From positions 62,001 to 126,000 of the forward strand of contig JAZDRN010000006.1 of assembly GCA_047501485.1 (NCBI GenBank): a stretch of DNA of 64,000 bases, written 5' to 3'. The stretch comes from Ancrocorticia sp047501485. GTDB taxonomy: Bacteria > Actinomycetota > Actinomycetes > Actinomycetales > Actinomycetaceae. The translations under genes and the position numbers were made by a program. Under the pieces are notes generated by a model. The model was not told the DNA's origin, ran no database searches, and was given only the letters and a program-made list of their open reading frames with translations. Positions 8,853 to 17,725 of this stretch are shown here, piece by piece (position 1 is the first letter of the stretch; every line of letters begins with the position of its first letter).

Positions 8853-10598
8853 CTAGTCCTGCTGCCAAGTCTCCCAGAGTTTGGCGTATTCCCCACCGCG
8901 GGCGACGAGCTCGTCGTGCGTACCCAGTTCCACGAGGTCGCCGTCGATCATGACGGCGACGCGATCAGCATCATGGGCCGTATAGAGCCTGTGCGCAATG
9001 GAGATCACCGTGCGGCCCTCGAGAACCCGGGCCAGGGCGCGCTCCAGAGAACGCGCCGCATTCGGGTCGAGCAGAGAGGTCGCCTCGTCGAGCACCAGCA
9101 TGCCGGGATCCAACAGTACGATCCGCGCCAGGGCAATCTGCTGTGCCTCGGCCGGGCTGAGCAGCTTACCACCCGAACCGACCTTCGTCTCCAGTCCTTC
9201 CGGAAGATCGAAGACCCAGCCGGCCTCCACTGATTCAAGAGCCTCGCGCATCTGCTCCACCGTGGCATCCTCACGGGCGAGCCGGAGATTGTCCAGGACA
9301 GATCCCACGAACACGTGATGCTCCTGCGTCACCAGCGAGACCACGGCATGACGCTCCTTCTCGGGAATTCGCGTCACCTGAGCGCCGCCGATGGCCACGG
9401 TACCCGCGCTAGGAGCGTTGATGCCCGCGACCAACCTGCCCAACGTGGATTTCCCGGCTCCGGAGGGCCCCACGATCGCCAAGGTCTCCCCGGGGCGAAC
9501 CAGCAGGTCGACCCCGTGCAGCACCTCCAAGCCATCGCGGTATGCAAAACGCGCATCCCGGATCTCCAGAGCTTCACCGCCGGGGTGCTCCTCCTCCACG
9601 TGGCCCTCCCGGGCCGCGAGCTCCTCCGTCAGTTCCTCCACGCCGAAGATGCGCGAGAAGGACGCCGAGGCGAACTGGATCTCATCGATCCACCAGCCGA
9701 GCTCGTTGAGGGGTCCGCGCAGCTGCTGCGCATACAGGGCAACCGTGGTCACCGCTCCGAGCGTCGTGAGCCCCTGTCCCATCAGCCACCCGCCCCACAG
9801 CACGGAGAGGAGAATGGGAGAATAGACGACGGCCACCATCATCATCATGAACAGCGCTCGAATCCACGCCGTGTAACGCTCGTTGCGCCATAGCTCCCGG
9901 ATGATGGTGTCCATACGCGCGACCCGGTTATCGCCCAAGCTCAGGGAATCGACGGTGCGCAACTGTTCGACGGTCTCGGAGACCACGCCCGACCCTCCGG
10001 CGAACAGCGCCGAACCGGCCAGATAGGCGGGAATGGTGCACCGGATCATCCACCGGATGATGAAGAACATGGGAACCAACGGCAGCAGCACGATGAACCC
10101 GACCCTCGGATCCACGACGAAAGCCGCAACCATGGTCACCACGATCGTGAAGACGGTGATGATGATGCGGGAAATGCCGCGCTGCACGAAGCCTGCCACG
10201 CGGTCGACGTCGTGCGTGGTGCGGCCCAGCAGATCGCCCGTTCCCGCCGCCTCGACGATCGAGAGCGGCAGGTGGGTCACGCCATGCACAACGCCATTGC
10301 GCAGCGTGGTGAAGACCCGCTCGCCCAGCACCATGGCCCGGAACTCTCCGAAGTAGGCGAGGACCGCCTGCACCACGACCACCACGAAGAGGGCGATCAC
10401 AAGGTTGCGGATGTGACTGGCTGCGGTCCCCGCTGCCACGGCGTCAATCGCTCGGCCGATGATCTGCGGCGTCACGACGGCGACGAGTGCAACAGCCAAC
10501 TGCAGTACCAAGACGAGAGCGAACTGGCCCTTGAAGCGACGCAGAATCCCCAAGAGTTTGCGAACTATACTCGGTCCGCTGGCAACAGGGAGCTTCAT
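8853..10598 (-). CDS. ABC exporter half-transporter, catalytic NBD with degenerate signature
   Basis: Type IV (ABCB-like) half-transporter of 581 residues: six membrane segments over about 25-300, then a nucleotide-binding domain. Walker A is canonical (GPSGAGKS, 377-384), as are the Q-loop (SLVTQEHH), Walker B (LVLDEATS, 501-508) and the switch His536 (IAHRL). The signature, normally LSGGQ, is LSPAE (480-484). It overlaps its upstream partner by 4 bp, so the two are translated together and should form a heterodimer. Substrate unknown; drug, peptide or lipid export are possible. Confidence 0.92.
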   Translation of the reverse strand: MKLPVASGPSIVRKLLGILRRFKGQFALVLVLQLAVALVAVVTPQIIGRAIDAVAAGTAASHIRNLVIALFVVVVVQAVLAYFGEFRAMVLGERVFTTLRNGVVHGVTHLPLSIVEAAGTGDLLGRTTHDVDRVAGFVQRGISRIIITVFTIVVTMVAAFVVDPRVGFIVLLPLVPMFFIIRWMIRCTIPAYLAGSALFAGGSGVVSETVEQLRTVDSLSLGDNRVARMDTIIRELWRNERYTAWIRALFMMMMVAVVYSPILLSVLWGGWLMGQGLTTLGAVTTVALYAQQLRGPLNELGWWIDEIQFASASFSRIFGVEELTEELAAREGHVEEEHPGGEALEIRDARFAYRDGLEVLHGVDLLVRPGETLAIVGPSGAGKSTLGRLVAGINAPSAGTVAIGGAQVTRIPEKERHAVVSLVTQEHHVFVGSVLDNLRLAREDATVEQMREALESVEAGWVFDLPEGLETKVGSGGKLLSPAEAQQIALARIVLLDPGMLVLDEATSLLDPNAARSLERALARVLEGRTVISIAHRLYTAHDADRVAVMIDGDLVELGTHDELVARGGEYAKLWETWQQD

Positions 10599-12793
10599 TT
10601 CGCCTCACCTCCTTCGTGAATCTCTACGTCATGGTCTTCTGCATCGTCGGATGCCCCGGCATCGTCGGATGTCCCGGCATCGTCGCGGACAGGCGACTCG
10701 ACACCCCGATGAACGACGTCGTAATAATGCGGATTCTTCAAGAGATCACGGTGATTCCCCCGCGCCACTTCCCTACCGTGGGCGACCAGTATCACCTCGT
10801 CGCTCTTATCGAGCACGAGCGGGGATGCCGTGACCAGGACCGTCGTCTTCTGCCTGCGGGCCTCCGCCAACCGCCGAGCGATGCGCGATTCGGTGTGGGA
10901 GTCCACCGCGCTCGTCGGCTCGATGAACACCGCGATGTCCGGCTGTTGGACGAGAGCCCGCGCCAGGGCCACGCGCTGGCGCTGACCTCCGGAGAGCGAA
11001 CGGCCCCTTTCCGCGATCTGTCCCGCCAAGCCTCCGTCGACAGAGGTCAGGACGTCATGCGCATCGGCCGTGGCCAATGCGTCGATCAAAGCGTCGTCCT
11101 GCGAGCTGTCCGCCTGGGCGCCCTCATCGAAGAGCGCGCGATTCTCCCCGCCGGGGGACTGCACATCCGCCATCTGTTCGTAGACGGTACGCGGAGCGAT
11201 CTCCGGCGCGTCCGAACCGAGCAACCCCGAGCGCAGTGTGCCGGTGAACAGCTCCGCAACCGCCCCCGAGAGCAGGATGTGCTCGCGCACCTCGTCGAGA
11301 GGGTACGAACGCAGGTCCACGCCGTCGGCGTACGTCGTGTCGGCGTCGTCGACCCTCGTCAAACGCGCGGCGATACCGGAGGTCTCCAAGGGCGATGCGG
11401 CGACGAGCGCGGTGATCTTGCCGGGATCGATCCGCAGGCCGGTGGCGCCGTCGGTCAAGGAGACCCGGCTCCAGTCCAGTTCGGGGCGAGCCGGATCCAC
11501 AGCCGCGTCGTCCACGATGGGCTTTGCCTTCATCACCCGACTGATCTTCTTCGCACCCACCCAGGCACGGGTCCCCATCTGAATCGTCTGCGAGATTGCG
11601 CCGATCGGCATCCCCAGGAACACGGTGTACCCATAGAAGGCGAAGAGCTGGCCGGGCGTCATAATGCCCTGATACGTCAGGTACAGGCCGCCGCCCACCA
11701 CAATCGCGGTGAAAAGGGCCGGGCCCGCCGTCTGAATGGCGTTGAGCAGCGCACGTGGCTTCGCCGCTCTGATCCCCGCGCTCTGAACGGTCTCGGACTG
11801 GGCGATGTACTTCTCGTTGTAGACATCCTCGCCTCCGACCCCGCGCAACACCCGGAGGCCGACGACGGCGTCAGACGCCAGGCTTGTCAGCCGACCCTGT
11901 TCCTCACGCTGCGCAGCGATCTTCTCCTGCAGGGGCTTGATGATCCGCGAGATGCCGAAGAGCAGCAGCGGCATGCCGATGAGCACGAAGAGTCCTAGCG
12001 GGACCGAGACCTGCAACATCAGTACGGCAACCACCACGAAGGCGATGGCCGAGCCGATGGCATCGGGCATGAAGGCCAGGACGGCGCCGAGCTTGTCGCC
12101 GTCAGTGGTCACGGCCGCGACGATGTCGCCCGAGGCCATCTTCTGGGAGACATCGGAGCGGCGCGGGAAAAGGTTGCGCAGCAGCCGGCGAATCGGATCC
12201 CACGTACCGTGCAGCCACAGCCCGATGGCCGCGGGTTCGTTCAGGCTCGCGGCGCCCGCAAGCACGATGAGGCCGAGCGAGACCAGCATCCAGGGGATCA
12301 CCCGGGTGCTCAGTCCGTTCTCGATGCCGGAGTCCAGCAGCTCTCCCACTGCCCACGGGAGCATCGCCATGGAGACGAAGAACAGCGAGGTCATCGCTAT
12401 GCACAGGAGCAGCGTCTTCCAGTTGGACCTGAAGATATGCCGCATCAACCTGTTGGGATCGGTCGGTATATCGGCCGGCTCGCCTTCGGGCTCCCGCAGG
12501 AAAGCGGGCCATCGCTCGGGTGTGGGACCGATGCGAACCGGTCGCGGGGTGCGCTCTTGCGACTGATTTCGGCGCACTGAAGCCTCCTGATCACGGGTCA
12601 TGGCGCCCAGGTTGAGGGCGGCCAGGTGCTCGCCGGGTGATGGTTCGGCTTCCACCGGGGATGGATTCGAGATATGAGAGGGCGTCGTCGCGGCACTCGA
12701 TGCGAGGGGCACCTCGTGCTGCTGCGAGGGGTGCACGGCATCGCCGCGCGAATCTTGGGAAGGCATTCTCTCCACTTTCGAAAGCATCGGCAC
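10595..12793 (-). CDS. ABC exporter half-transporter, non-catalytic NBD with intact signature
   Basis: Protein of up to 732 residues: a disordered N-terminal stretch of about 115 residues, a six-helix membrane domain and an NBD. Walker A is destroyed (LVAASPLETSG, about 463-473, no GKS/T). The Q-loop Gln is replaced. Walker B reads AVFIEPTS with Ile in place of the Asp, and the switch His is Ser657. The signature LSGGQ (600-604) and a D-loop-like SAVD remain. It supplies the signature that its partner lacks. The start is uncertain: GTG 12793, ATG 12787 or ATG 12766, none with a good Shine-Dalgarno. Confidence 0.9.
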   Translation of the reverse strand: MPMLSKVERMPSQDSRGDAVHPSQQHEVPLASSAATTPSHISNPSPVEAEPSPGEHLAALNLGAMTRDQEASVRRNQSQERTPRPVRIGPTPERWPAFLREPEGEPADIPTDPNRLMRHIFRSNWKTLLLCIAMTSLFFVSMAMLPWAVGELLDSGIENGLSTRVIPWMLVSLGLIVLAGAASLNEPAAIGLWLHGTWDPIRRLLRNLFPRRSDVSQKMASGDIVAAVTTDGDKLGAVLAFMPDAIGSAIAFVVVAVLMLQVSVPLGLFVLIGMPLLLFGISRIIKPLQEKIAAQREEQGRLTSLASDAVVGLRVLRGVGGEDVYNEKYIAQSETVQSAGIRAAKPRALLNAIQTAGPALFTAIVVGGGLYLTYQGIMTPGQLFAFYGYTVFLGMPIGAISQTIQMGTRAWVGAKKISRVMKAKPIVDDAAVDPARPELDWSRVSLTDGATGLRIDPGKITALVAASPLETSGIAARLTRVDDADTTYADGVDLRSYPLDEVREHILLSGAVAELFTGTLRSGLLGSDAPEIAPRTVYEQMADVQSPGGENRALFDEGAQADSSQDDALIDALATADAHDVLTSVDGGLAGQIAERGRSLSGGQRQRVALARALVQQPDIAVFIEPTSAVDSHTESRIARRLAEARRQKTTVLVTASPLVLDKSDEVILVAHGREVARGNHRDLLKNPHYYDVVHRGVESPVRDDAGTSDDAGASDDAEDHDVEIHEGGEAK

Positions 12794-13160
12794 CGCGAAG
12801 ATCGGGTGCGAAGTCGGGACTCGGGCCCGATGGAGCTAGGGCGCGCGAAGCGTCCTGACGGGCGGTGTCCATGTGCGATGTTTCAGATGAACGGGTTACG
12901 CGGGTGGCGGCGGAGCTCGCAAGGGGGCGCAACGTGTCCTCTGCGCCGCCAAGGCGCAGGAATCCCTCGGTCCACTACGGGCCTGCGAACCGTTCTAATG
13001 GAAGAAAATGACTGCTAGCATGCTGAAGAGGGTAACACCGCGATTACGAGAACTTCAACTCTGAGTGGTAAAAATGCTGGTCATATGCCATGTCGGCGGC
13101 CACTTGGCAGCCGAGCGGTGTACTTCAGCCGCGGGCCGTACCTCAGTCGCGGAGCGCACC
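12794..13160. other. Intergenic region without recognised gene
   Basis: About 370 bases between the start of the ABC pair and the end of the amidohydrolase gene. It should hold the promoter of the ABC operon. I see only a short inverted repeat around CTGCGCC/GGCGCAG (12939-12960) and no convincing ORF or RNA. Confidence 0.4.
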
Positions 13161-14297
13161 TCAGCCGGGGGTGAGAATCCCGTCGATCAGCACCGCGGCG
13201 GGCTGTGCCGTCACCGAGATGTCTCGCTCCGGGTCGGCATCGTAGATGACGAAATCGGCCGGTGCCCCTTCCTCCCAGGTGGGCAGCTCCAGACGGCGGC
13301 GGCCTTCATACGACGCCGCGGACATGGCCACGGAGGCCGGCATTCCATCGGCAACGGCGCGGGCAAGCTCGGCGATCATTCCATGTTCGGCCACATCCCC
13401 GCCGGTGTCGGAGCCCATGAGAAAGTGGGAACCCAGCTCGGTCATGAGGCGAATATGCTCGGGGCGCTGGGAATCCATGGCGAGCATGTGGTCCCGATAG
13501 ACCGGGTATTTTGAAGCATGGGAGGCGATCTCGGGGAACGTGGCCATCTGCCGCACCGTGGGGTCGATGAGTACACCCTGATCGCGAGCCTGTACGAGCT
13601 GGTCTCGGGTCATGCCGGAGCCGTGCTCTATCGAGTCCACACCGGCCGCCAGAAGATCGTCGACCGTCTCGGTGGCGAAGGTGTGAACGGCAACCTTCCC
13701 TCCGGCATCGTGCACGGCAGCGACGGCGTCGATCAGGATCTCGCGCGGCCACAGGGGACGCAGATCCGCCTGCGTCCCCTCGGACCGATCGATCCAATCT
13801 CCCACCAGTTTGATCCAACCGTCCGATCGAGCAAGCTGGCGCAAAGACTCAGCCGGAAGGTCGCGCGGCTCGATCTCAACGGCGAGATGGCGCAGGTAAC
13901 GCATCGGCCGGGCGATATGGCGGCCAGCCCGGATCACTTTCGGCAGTCCGTTGCGGAGCAATGGGGCCACATCGCGCTGAGCACCCATCTCGCGAATATG
14001 CGTCACCCCCTGCGCACGGCAGGCCTCGAGGCGGCGCAGCACCTCGGCGTCGCCCACCTCCTCGGCGGAATGGGAAAGGCCCGGATGGGTGTGCGCATCG
14101 AGAAGGCCGGGGTAGATCCAACCGGATAGTTCGACGACGTCGTCGTCCACCTCGCCAGTCCGTGCGTACCCAGCCTCCCGGGCGGAATCGAGCCGTGCGC
14201 CGCGGACGGGGTCCTGGTACGAGATACGGCCATCGACGACCCACAGCTCGGTCAGGTCCGTGCCCCGCAGGGCGCCCGTCACGTGGTAGCTCGTCAT
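13161..14297 (-). CDS. Amidohydrolase-superfamily metal-dependent hydrolase
   Basis: Protein of 378 residues of the amidohydrolase superfamily (imidazolonepropionase/prolidase-like branch). Metal ligands are visible: His69-x-His71 (LLDAHTHPG), a candidate bridging Lys in IKLVGDW, His in VAVHTFATE, His in SIEHGSG and Asp in MGSDTGGD. A composite beta-sandwich surrounds the barrel (DGRISYQD at the N-terminus, ADFVIYDADP at the C-terminus). The ATG at 14297 is the first start that gives homologous sequence. Substrate unknown. Confidence 0.85.
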   Translation of the reverse strand: MTSYHVTGALRGTDLTELWVVDGRISYQDPVRGARLDSAREAGYARTGEVDDDVVELSGWIYPGLLDAHTHPGLSHSAEEVGDAEVLRRLEACRAQGVTHIREMGAQRDVAPLLRNGLPKVIRAGRHIARPMRYLRHLAVEIEPRDLPAESLRQLARSDGWIKLVGDWIDRSEGTQADLRPLWPREILIDAVAAVHDAGGKVAVHTFATETVDDLLAAGVDSIEHGSGMTRDQLVQARDQGVLIDPTVRQMATFPEIASHASKYPVYRDHMLAMDSQRPEHIRLMTELGSHFLMGSDTGGDVAEHGMIAELARAVADGMPASVAMSAASYEGRRRLELPTWEEGAPADFVIYDADPERDISVTAQPAAVLIDGILTPG

Positions 14298-14956
14298 GCT
14301 CGACCGTACCTTTCCAGTGCTCGTCCAGTGATCTTTCCGCTGGTGCCCCAACGGATATCGTGAATCCGACCTCGGTCCGGCCCCGGACACCGACCGGGCA
14401 GGGCCACGGGCGCTAGATCGAGATATCGGCTTGAAGCTGGCTTTTCGGGACCGATACATGGTCCTGCACAGGATCCCAGTTCAAGCCACTATTCCATCCT
14501 AGTCATCGTGCCGAGCGGGGTGGACCATTCCACGTGGGATGTACAGATCTCCCAGTATCGAGCCTCGCAGTATGGGTCGCGAAGCTGCGGCACATTGCGT
14601 CTTGCCGGCTGTCGCGTCATGTAGGGCTGCGTTTCTCCACATCGGAAAAACGGCGGTTACCCGCCTTTCTGTCGGTGCTCAAGGAGTAGCTGAACCCCTC
14701 TCTGATGATTCTGGGAGAGAGTTGGCAACGAGCCAAAAAACCGCAGAATCACAGGAGAAAAGTATGGTTGGAGCCTACCTCAACCATGCACGAAAGGGGA
14801 CCAGTCTGCGCAAGAACTGTAGCAACGGCTACACGCCTATTGGCTCTTGAGCGGGTCCTGCGTGGCAAACTGCCGGTGATCATCGAGAAAATACGGACCA
14901 GAGTGAGTGAATGAGTTTAGTCTGGCGAAAGCATTGAGTCGGTTGAACGGCGCACG
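14298..14956. other. Intergenic region left of and into the island
   Basis: About 660 bases with no convincing gene. It contains the tRNA-Leu-like repeat described separately at 14648-14698. Base composition drops in GC to the right of that repeat. Confidence 0.5.
14648..14698 (-). repeat. Diverged copy of the tRNA-Leu 3' end plus terminator (att-like)
   Basis: On the minus strand this stretch repeats, in the same orientation, the T-arm and acceptor 3' strand of the tRNA-Leu at 17726-17812 (TTGAGCACC is shared) and the hairpin terminator that follows it. I count roughly 43 of 49 positions identical by eye, with one small gap. The rest of the tRNA is absent. This is the arrangement left by an element integrated at a tRNA 3' end, or a relic of a duplicated tRNA. 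Confidence 0.65.
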
Positions 14957-15439
14957 TCAACCTTCAGTTCCGTCACCGCCGCAGAGATTCCAAAGGTCTT
15001 CCATACTCGCATTCACTTCTTCGTTGCTCTTGTCGAACTCGTCTTGGAAGCTGGAATCGTCGTTTACGAAGACTTCTTCCATGTAGCCCGCCGCAACGTT
15101 TTCTGCTTCTGCGGCCCTCGTCACGGCATCTCTAACCCGAGTGTTTGTGATGTTATCCAAGCTATTCAGCATCACCTCTGCGGTCTTGCGATGGTAGACC
15201 ACCCCTGACTCGAGACCGTCCTCCACTTGATTGGAAGCGTCGGTCACTTCCTCCCAGTGAGTCATCACGTATGAATCGTAGATTGAACAGGCTTCTTGCA
15301 CAGATTGGTCCGGGAGTTTAACGGGCTGCCCGACAGGAGAACTACTACCCTGTCCTAGCTGTAGCGAACACCCACCAACGCCAAGGAGAAAGAATCCCGA
15401 AAGTGTGAGGATTGATGACTGAAATCTGATTCTCTTCAC
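14957..15439 (-). CDS. Hypothetical lipoprotein of the island
   Basis: Predicted exported lipoprotein of 160 residues. GTG at 15439 (VKRIRFQSS) begins a signal peptide with lipobox GVGGC; the mature part is acidic, with a Cys near each end (EACSIYD, NLCGGDG). I do not recognise a family. Codon use and base composition are more AT-rich than in neighbouring genes, consistent with transfer. It lies just inside the left att-like repeat. Confidence 0.55.
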   Translation of the reverse strand: MKRIRFQSSILTLSGFFLLGVGGCSLQLGQGSSSPVGQPVKLPDQSVQEACSIYDSYVMTHWEEVTDASNQVEDGLESGVVYHRKTAEVMLNSLDNITNTRVRDAVTRAAEAENVAAGYMEEVFVNDDSSFQDEFDKSNEEVNASMEDLWNLCGGDGTEG

Positions 15440-15680
15440 TGTGCTTCCCGGCTCCCCAAAGTGTTGCGTTATCTGGTTATAGACTTCTGGTCCACAAAGG
15501 AGTCTATAGCCGCGGGACAAACACGTTGGTTCATTTCCCAGATTCATCTCTCTTAGAGCTCACTCGCTATGAGAACTCCTTCCTCACCCGGGACAATGGG
15601 CCCTCTCGGTAGGCTACGAATCACCGCAAACATAACAATCGACACAGCGAGTGCTGACACCTACCAGGAGGAAAGAGTTC

Positions 15681-15965
15681 ATGTCTTCATAGATCGCGCC
15701 GATCGTTACGGCCGCTCTCAGCGCTGTTGTTTCTGTCTTGATTGAGCGAGGCAGAGTTCGACGCGAAGCAAAGAAGCAAGCGGATGAACAAGCCAGGCTT
15801 GAAACAGAAGTGAGAAGAGCAGAAGTTGAAAGCCTGGCTGCCCGAAAGATAAACGACCCAGACTTGCGGCTAGTCTCATTTCGATCAGATAAGGACGGGA
15901 CAAGACTCGTCTTGAAGAACGACGGAAAAGACCCAGCTTTCAAAGTCTTCGCACAAATCGTTCGC
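15681..15965 (+). pseudogene. Truncated membrane-anchored coiled-coil protein with early amber stop
   Basis: A strong Shine-Dalgarno (AGGAGG) and ATG 15681 are followed by MSS and then TAG at 15690-15692. In the same frame the sequence continues as IAPIVTAALSAVVSVLIERG, a typical single transmembrane segment. A charged coiled-coil (EAKKQADEQARLETEVRRAE) and a beta-rich part ending near FKVFAQIV follow. The frame then runs into the opposite-strand toxin gene, so the 3' end is also lost. Without the TAG this would be a normal start of a small membrane protein. Function unknown. Confidence 0.5.
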
Positions 15966-16211
15966 GAATCCGCGTGCAGCAAAGTCGATGTCTCTGGTCG
16001 GTCGACGCTCGGCAAAGGCCACCATGAGCACGCCACCCTTGAGTACGAAATCTGCTGCGGACTCGGATGTGGCAAGCCGGGCCAGAAAGCCTTCCAGAGC
16101 GTAGAGGATGATGTACTCGGCGGGGTCGCGGTGCTGCTTTCGAGCGAGGTTTCGCAGGTCGTTGTACGCACGCCCTGCCGCAGTATCTCTACTCGGTGTT
16201 GGTGGGGTCAC
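15885..16211 (-). pseudogene. abiEii: AbiEii-type nucleotidyltransferase toxin, C-terminally truncated
   Basis: Only about 108 residues remain of a protein family usually near 300 residues. The remaining N-terminus carries the nucleotidyltransferase core of AbiEii/AbiGii toxins: FVLKGGVLM and, 10 residues later, RPTRDIDF with the catalytic aspartates. It starts at GTG 16211, overlapping the antitoxin stop by 4 bp (GTGA), the usual coupled arrangement of type IV AbiE systems. After about residue 85 the sequence no longer looks like AbiEii, so a deletion joined it to the opposite-strand gene. Probably non-toxic. Confidence 0.7.
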
Positions 16212-16786
16212 AGCAGCACCTCCAGTGCCTGGCGGATGCGCGGTAGAGCCTTCGGGAATGACCGCGCAACCTTCAACAACGCCGCTGGCGTGTTCCCTCG
16301 CTGACGAAGCCATCGCCTCAGCGCCTCGTGCGCAACATCGCTGCCCTCCTGATGCATGAGCCGGAAACAGTCGACGATGCTCCGTTCCGCGGAGTAGATC
16401 GCGGCGCTGACCCCACTTCCGATATCTGCCTGCTCGCGGCCGATCTGAAAGGTTGTTGGATCGAAGCTGTGCCAGCTCACGTTCGCGAGCCCGGCAGGGT
16501 GGCGGATACCACGCGGCAGAGCGATATTGGACGCGAAGGGGATCGCGTCGCTCAGATCGTGATGCACCAGTGCGCTCGTGAGACACAGTGTCGCATCGTC
16601 ACGGAGCGCGGTCGCTGCCGCGAGCGCCGTGAAGGCCGGGCTGATCGTGTCAGGATGCACGTACACGCCTCGCCCCACCCGCTCGATTTCCCCCTGCGCA
16701 AGCAAGGAGTACACGTGATCTTTACTGAGACCTGCTTTACGGGCGTCTTCGAGAGTGAAAGCTGGCGCAAGTCCGCCTATCGACAT
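16208..16786 (-). CDS. abiEi: AbiEi-family antitoxin
   Basis: Protein of 192 residues. The N-terminal winged-helix part (FTLEDARKAGLSKDHVYSLL, then GEIERVGRGVYVHPD) is typical of AbiEi antitoxins, which bind their own promoter. A C-terminal domain (SAERSIVDCFRL, EGSDVAHEALRRWL) blocks toxicity. ATG 16786 follows AGGAGG with 5-6 bases spacing. It is intact while its toxin partner is truncated, which fits slow decay of the pair after loss of the toxin activity. Confidence 0.82.
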   Translation of the reverse strand: MSIGGLAPAFTLEDARKAGLSKDHVYSLLAQGEIERVGRGVYVHPDTISPAFTALAAATALRDDATLCLTSALVHHDLSDAIPFASNIALPRGIRHPAGLANVSWHSFDPTTFQIGREQADIGSGVSAAIYSAERSIVDCFRLMHQEGSDVAHEALRRWLRQRGNTPAALLKVARSFPKALPRIRQALEVLL

Positions 16787-16830
16787 AGGCACCTCCTAAA
16801 CCTCCACACATACAGGGTACCTGTAAGCAC

Positions 16831-17223
16831 TTAGCGGCTCAAGACTTCATATCCAGAGCGGCCTGCAGGTGAACTCAGTGGAACAACAAGTACATTGCCG
16901 TCTTCATCGCGACGAAGCTCAATCCGTTTGAAAAGCAACCGATGCATGCCGTGCTTCTGGTCAACATCAGCCACGCGATAGTTCGCATAGGCGTTCTCCC
17001 TCGCACTGATGCGAGCAAGGCGTTCATCACGCCGGTTGTCGGCGCCTGTCAGCAGTCGTTCCCCTGGATGCGCTACTCCACGGTGTTCGCTCCACAAACG
17101 CTGTTGCTCCAGCTTGAGCGTCTCGAGGGAGATCGTATCCTGGTAGTAGGCGTCGAGGATCTGTCGCTGTTGGCGTTCAAAAACAGCACGTTGTTCAGCC
17201 TGCCTCGTCTGACCTCGTGGGGG
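16831..17223 (-). pseudogene. C-terminal remnant of a large serine recombinase
   Basis: An open frame of 130 codons with no start at its upstream end (in-frame TGA at 17224). The residues ILDAYYQDTISLETLKLEQQ followed by a helical stretch and LLFKRIELRRDEDGN match the coiled-coil and C-terminal end of resolvase/zinc-ribbon-type serine integrases. The catalytic resolvase domain is absent. It probably was the integrase of this island or of an element inserted in it. Upstream frames (17224-17400) show no recognisable continuation. Confidence 0.55.
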
Positions 17224-17696
17224 TCAGGAGGAGTGCTGCCACCGAATCTACCGCGAACTCCTTGACGACGAACGTCCCCATCCGGTGCGCTATCTTCGAT
17301 GCGACATCTCGTTTCGCCGGAATTGAGAAGCCCTCTACTGTGCCTCCTTTGCGCTTGTCAGGTTGTGGAGACACGAAGGTACAGCACGGCATACCTGACT
17401 AGTGCAGAAGCCGCCGGGGCGACCGAGGGAAGGTGTTGGGGACTGTGGGAAATCATGATGTGCCCCGAATCCGAGCAGGACGCACCCGGACTCTCCGGAC
17501 TGCCACCCACCCCGAGAGTATCTGAGCCGTCACATCAGGCACATGAAGTGCTGGGGATTGGACAGGGCGACAGAACAGGGTTGCACTCCCAGCCTGAAGG
17601 CGACGCACGATGTTGGAATCCTCGACAAAACAGGAAAGAGGGGCACGAGGCCGCCAAAGAGCAGCGCAGGTTGTAGCACTGCGTTTTGCTACATAT
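17224..17696. other. Island right end, no recognised gene
   Basis: About 470 bases between the recombinase remnant and the tRNA-Leu terminator. Several open frames exist on both strands but none shows family features, a good RBS, or consistent codon bias. It likely holds decayed element sequence. Confidence 0.4.
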
Positions 17697-17720
17697 GAGA
17701 AAACGGCGGTTTCCCGCCGT
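17697..17720 (-). terminator. Rho-independent terminator of tRNA-Leu
   Basis: On the minus strand: stem ACGGCGG/CCGCCGT with loop GAAA, followed by TTTTCTC, immediately after the tRNA 3' end. Confidence 0.85.
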
Positions 17721-17725
17721 TCTGT

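Noticed and set aside
17195..17392. Upstream continuation of the serine recombinase in another frame
   Set aside because: The translated sequence does not resemble any recombinase part; a simple frameshift does not restore the protein.
17299..17676. Plus-strand open frame beside tRNA-Leu
   Set aside because: No RBS, no recognisable domain, and it runs through the recombinase remnant region and up to the tRNA terminator.
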